DNA of 34,564 nucleotides, from positions 6,451 to 41,014 of the forward strand of contig JAUMWQ010000002.1 of the NCBI GenBank assembly GCA_030529565.1, in the 5' to 3' direction. Below, one piece after another: positions 32,453-34,564 of this stretch. The stretch's first letter is position 1. Every line of letters starts with the position of its first letter. The stretch is from Filifactor alocis. Its GTDB lineage: Bacteria > Bacillota > Clostridia > Peptostreptococcales > Filifactoraceae. The notes under the pieces are model-generated. The model was given only the letters and a program-made list of their open reading frames with translations. It was not told where the DNA came from and ran no database searches. The position numbers and the translations under genes are program-made.

Positions 32453-33460
32453 ATGAGCAACCTGTACCTTTACGAACAAGGCATCACTGTGGGATATAAA
32501 GAAAACCGCCTGCGTATCGAAGACAAAAACGATCAGGAACGGTTTATCCCCATCGAACACATCGATAACGTCATTGTATTCGGAGGGGTACAGGTTACAT
32601 CCTCCTGTATCCAAAACCTTCTTACAAGAGGGATCCATCTGACCTGGCTGTCCAAGACCGGATCCTACTACGGCAGACTGGAATCGACAAGTCATATCAA
32701 CATCCACAGACAGAGGATGCAATTCAAAAAGAGCGAAGAAGAAGATTTTCGGCTTTGCATCTCGAAACGCTTTATTGACGGCAAAGCGCGAAACCAAAGA
32801 ACCATCCTCCTTCGGCTCAATCGCTACAAAAAACAAAGTGAAATGCAAATCCTCCTCGATGAAATGGCGAAAATCATACAAAGCATCCACCGTATAGAAA
32901 CCATAGAAGGTTTGATGGGAAAAGAAGGTTACCTTGCAAAACTCTATTATCGAGGTCTAAACCTGATATTAAAAGAAGAATTTGCCTTTGAGAAGAGGAC
33001 CAAGAGACCTCCCAAAGATCCCTTTAATGCTATTTTGAGCTTTGCCTACACCCTTCTGCACTATGAGATCTTCACCTCTGTTACCAGCAAGGGCCTAAAC
33101 CCCTATGTGGCCTTCTTACATACGGACAAACACAATCATCCGGCGCTCTGTTCCGACCTGATGGAAGAGTGGAGACCGGTTTTAGTCGACTCTCTTGCTG
33201 TAGCCTTGATCAACACCGGGAAAATAAGTCTTGAACACTTTGAGGAAAACAAAGAAGTAAACGGAGTCTTTCTTACTAAAGAAGGATGTAAGATTATCAT
33301 TGAAGAATTCGAAAAAAGATTAAGGCAGGAAGTACATTATATTACCGAAGTGCCTTACAAAATGAGTTTTCGTCGTATGTTGGAATATCAGGCGATGCAA
33401 CTGATAAAAGCCATGGAAGACAACAATGGAGACCGCTATCAAAGCGTATTGATCAGGTGA
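32453..33460 (+). CDS. cas1: CRISPR integrase Cas1
   Basis: The 335-residue integrase that inserts new spacers together with Cas2. Metal-binding residues are E158 (GLMGKEGYLAKLYY), H223 (FLHTDKHNHP) and E238 (DLMEEWRP). The N-terminal beta domain starts with NLYLYEQGITVGYKENRL. The ATG at 32453 has AAAGGAGG upstream, 17 bases after the csm6 stop. It is not fused to a reverse transcriptase, so spacers should come from DNA. The presence of cas1-cas2 and of identical repeats suggests the array can still grow. Confidence 0.95.
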   Translation: MSNLYLYEQGITVGYKENRLRIEDKNDQERFIPIEHIDNVIVFGGVQVTSSCIQNLLTRGIHLTWLSKTGSYYGRLESTSHINIHRQRMQFKKSEEEDFRLCISKRFIDGKARNQRTILLRLNRYKKQSEMQILLDEMAKIIQSIHRIETIEGLMGKEGYLAKLYYRGLNLILKEEFAFEKRTKRPPKDPFNAILSFAYTLLHYEIFTSVTSKGLNPYVAFLHTDKHNHPALCSDLMEEWRPVLVDSLAVALINTGKISLEHFEENKEVNGVFLTKEGCKIIIEEFEKRLRQEVHYITEVPYKMSFRRMLEYQAMQLIKAMEDNNGDRYQSVLIR

Positions 33461-33464
33461 TATT

Positions 33465-33788
33465 ATGGAACAATGGGACGTATTGGAAGAAGACTTTGAA
33501 CAACTGCGCTTGGAAGACACTGTAACAGTTATTGTCATCTACGACATTATTTCAAACACGAGAAGGACGAGACTGTCCAAACTGTTGTGTGGTTACGGAT
33601 ATCGAATCCAAAAATCTGCGTTTGAGTGTATACTTTCCAAGGAGAAGTGTGATAAAATGTTAAAGGAGATAGAGGTCTTTGCGCAAAAAGACGACCTGAT
33701 AAGGATCTATCGCCTAAACCAAATGGTTCAAACCACCGTATATGGAGAGAGGCAGGAAGTCGAAAATGAGTTTTATTATTTTATCTAA
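33465..33788 (+). CDS. cas2: CRISPR adaptation protein Cas2
   Basis: A 107-residue partner of Cas1. The usual Cas2 start corresponds to TVTVIVIYDI, with the conserved Asp27, followed by SNTRRTRLSKLLCGYGYRIQ. About 18 acidic residues (EQWDVLEEDFEQLRLED) precede this core, which most Cas2 proteins lack. The ATG at 33465 has a modest ribosome site (AGGTGA) 4 bases after cas1; no other Met lies before the core, though a TTG could start nearer to it. The array leader begins at its stop. Confidence 0.93.
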   Translation: MEQWDVLEEDFEQLRLEDTVTVIVIYDIISNTRRTRLSKLLCGYGYRIQKSAFECILSKEKCDKMLKEIEVFAQKDDLIRIYRLNQMVQTTVYGERQEVENEFYYFI

Positions 33789-33921
33789 GACTCCCGATAT
33801 AGAAATACCAAGGGATACAAAGGAAATTTTTGTTAAAAAACACAAAAAAACTCCAAATGGATCGACCCTCCCGAAAACACATATTACAAGTGTTGAAAAT
33901 ACAGACCTCCATACACATAGG
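33789..33921 (+). promoter_or_regulatory. CRISPR leader
   Basis: 133 AT-rich bases between the cas2 stop and the first repeat, with A-runs but no open gene. The location next to cas2 and the repeat direction (handle at the 3' end) make this the leader end, where transcription starts and new spacers enter. Confidence 0.7.
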
Positions 33922-34564
33922 GCTTGAAAGGAACTACCTCCGAAAGGAGACGGAAACAGGATGTGAAAAAATATGGTAAACAGCACACTCCTGAGCTTGA
34001 AAGGAACTACCTCCGAAAGGAGACGGAAACTGTAAAGCCCTTGCCATTATCTTTTCAGGAGAGTTGTATTGCTTGAAAGGAACTACCTCCGAAAGGAGAC
34101 GGAAACGAACTTTAAAGAATTTGTGGTAGTAATTATTTCCAAATTGCTTGAAAGGAACTACCTCCGAAAGGAGACGGAAACGTAGTTTGAAATCACTCTC
34201 CATACCTTCCATTAACTCGCTTGAAAGGAACTACCTCCGAAAGGAGACGGAAACTTTTTTAATTCGACGATCAACAAGGTAATGACACTAATGCTTGAAA
34301 GGAACTACCTCCGAAAGGAGACGGAAACTCGGATGTAATAGCGACTAATTGTAGTTTATAAAAAATGCTTGAAAGGAACTACCTCCGAAAGGAGACGGAA
34401 ACCTAATAACTTGGGAAGAAGGACTTGAAATCCGTATTTCAAATTGCTTGAAAGGAACTACCTCCGAAAGGAGACGGAAACTTTACAAAAGCGTCAAGTT
34501 CATTTTCAAATTCTACTACGCTTGAAAGGAACTACCTCCGAAAGGAGACGGAAACTTAACAAGG
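33922..34564 (+). CRISPR. CRISPR array, type III-A, nine repeats visible, cut by window end
   Basis: Nine identical 36-base repeats begin at 33922, 33995, 34071, 34146, 34219, 34293, 34367, 34446 and 34520. Each begins GCTTGAAAGG and ends ACGGAAAC. Inside, CTCC-GAAA-GGAG forms a hairpin with a GAAA loop directly before the last 8 bases, so cutting at the stem base would give the 8-base handle ACGGAAAC. The eight complete spacers are 37, 40, 39, 37, 38, 38, 43 and 38 bases; a ninth begins at 34556 and runs off the window. All spacers are different and AT-rich. I found no match between a spacer and the rest of the window by eye. Transcription runs left to right from the leader. Confidence 0.98.

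Noticed and set aside
33934-34212. A 92-codon minus-strand frame across the CRISPR array
   Set aside because: It arises because the 36-base repeat stays in frame; it is repeat and spacer sequence, not a gene.

Overview
The window looks like a chromosomal segment of a Gram-positive anaerobe of the Firmicutes (Clostridia/Tissierellia type). The reasons are strong AGGAGG-type ribosome sites before almost every gene, heavy use of AGA/AGG arginine codons, a multi-domain persulfide reductase, murein-peptide catabolism genes of the Bacillus dpp/ykf kind, and a type III-A CRISPR locus. I cannot name the species from the sequence alone. No rRNA, tRNA, insertion sequence or phage gene was seen.

Left part (1-11,100). 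A CoA-disulfide/persulfide reductase fused to rhodanese, TusA and DsrE-like domains (255-2762, +) converges on an Rrf2-family regulator with three clustered cysteines (3168-3575, -). A gene-free stretch follows, with a candidate small RNA ending in a good intrinsic terminator (about 3849-4062, +). On the minus strand come nrdA-nrdB (class I ribonucleotide reductase) and then a HemN/HemW-like radical SAM gene. Between nrdB and the radical SAM gene lies a leader-like segment with competing inverted repeats. An M42 aminopeptidase (10011-11078, -) closes this part.

Middle part (11,100-24,200, all +). A strong promoter (11429-11457) precedes a tightly packed cluster: M55 D-aminopeptidase (dppA), L-Ala-D/L-Glu epimerase (ykfB type), an SxxK serine hydrolase, an SH3-NlpC/P60 endopeptidase (ykfC type) and a second SxxK serine hydrolase. 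None has a signal peptide. A five-gene oligopeptide ABC importer follows (oppA-B-C-D-F type). Together they read as a murein-peptide import and degradation pathway: the importer brings in peptides, NlpC/P60 cuts after D-Glu, the epimerase converts the Ala-Glu dipeptide, and DppA clears D-amino-acid peptides. The LD-carboxypeptidase expected from the Bacillus pathway is absent and two beta-lactamase-fold hydrolases stand in the cluster instead. A glutaminase (glsA) has its own extended -10 promoter.

Right part (24,500-34,564, all +). One complete type III-A CRISPR-Cas operon: cas10/csm1 (HD and GGDD), csm2, csm3, csm4, csm5, cas6, csm6 (CARF-HEPN), cas1, cas2, then an AT-rich leader and an array of nine identical 36-bp repeats with eight complete spacers, cut off by the window end. 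Many genes overlap by 1-17 bases, which suggests translational coupling.

A previously unnamed intergenic repeat family runs through the window: two about 145-bp copies in inverted orientation (2763-2904 and 22639-22783) and a longer relative (9599-9945), all with imperfect terminal inverted repeats around AATACCGCAC. They resemble small non-coding (MITE-like) elements.
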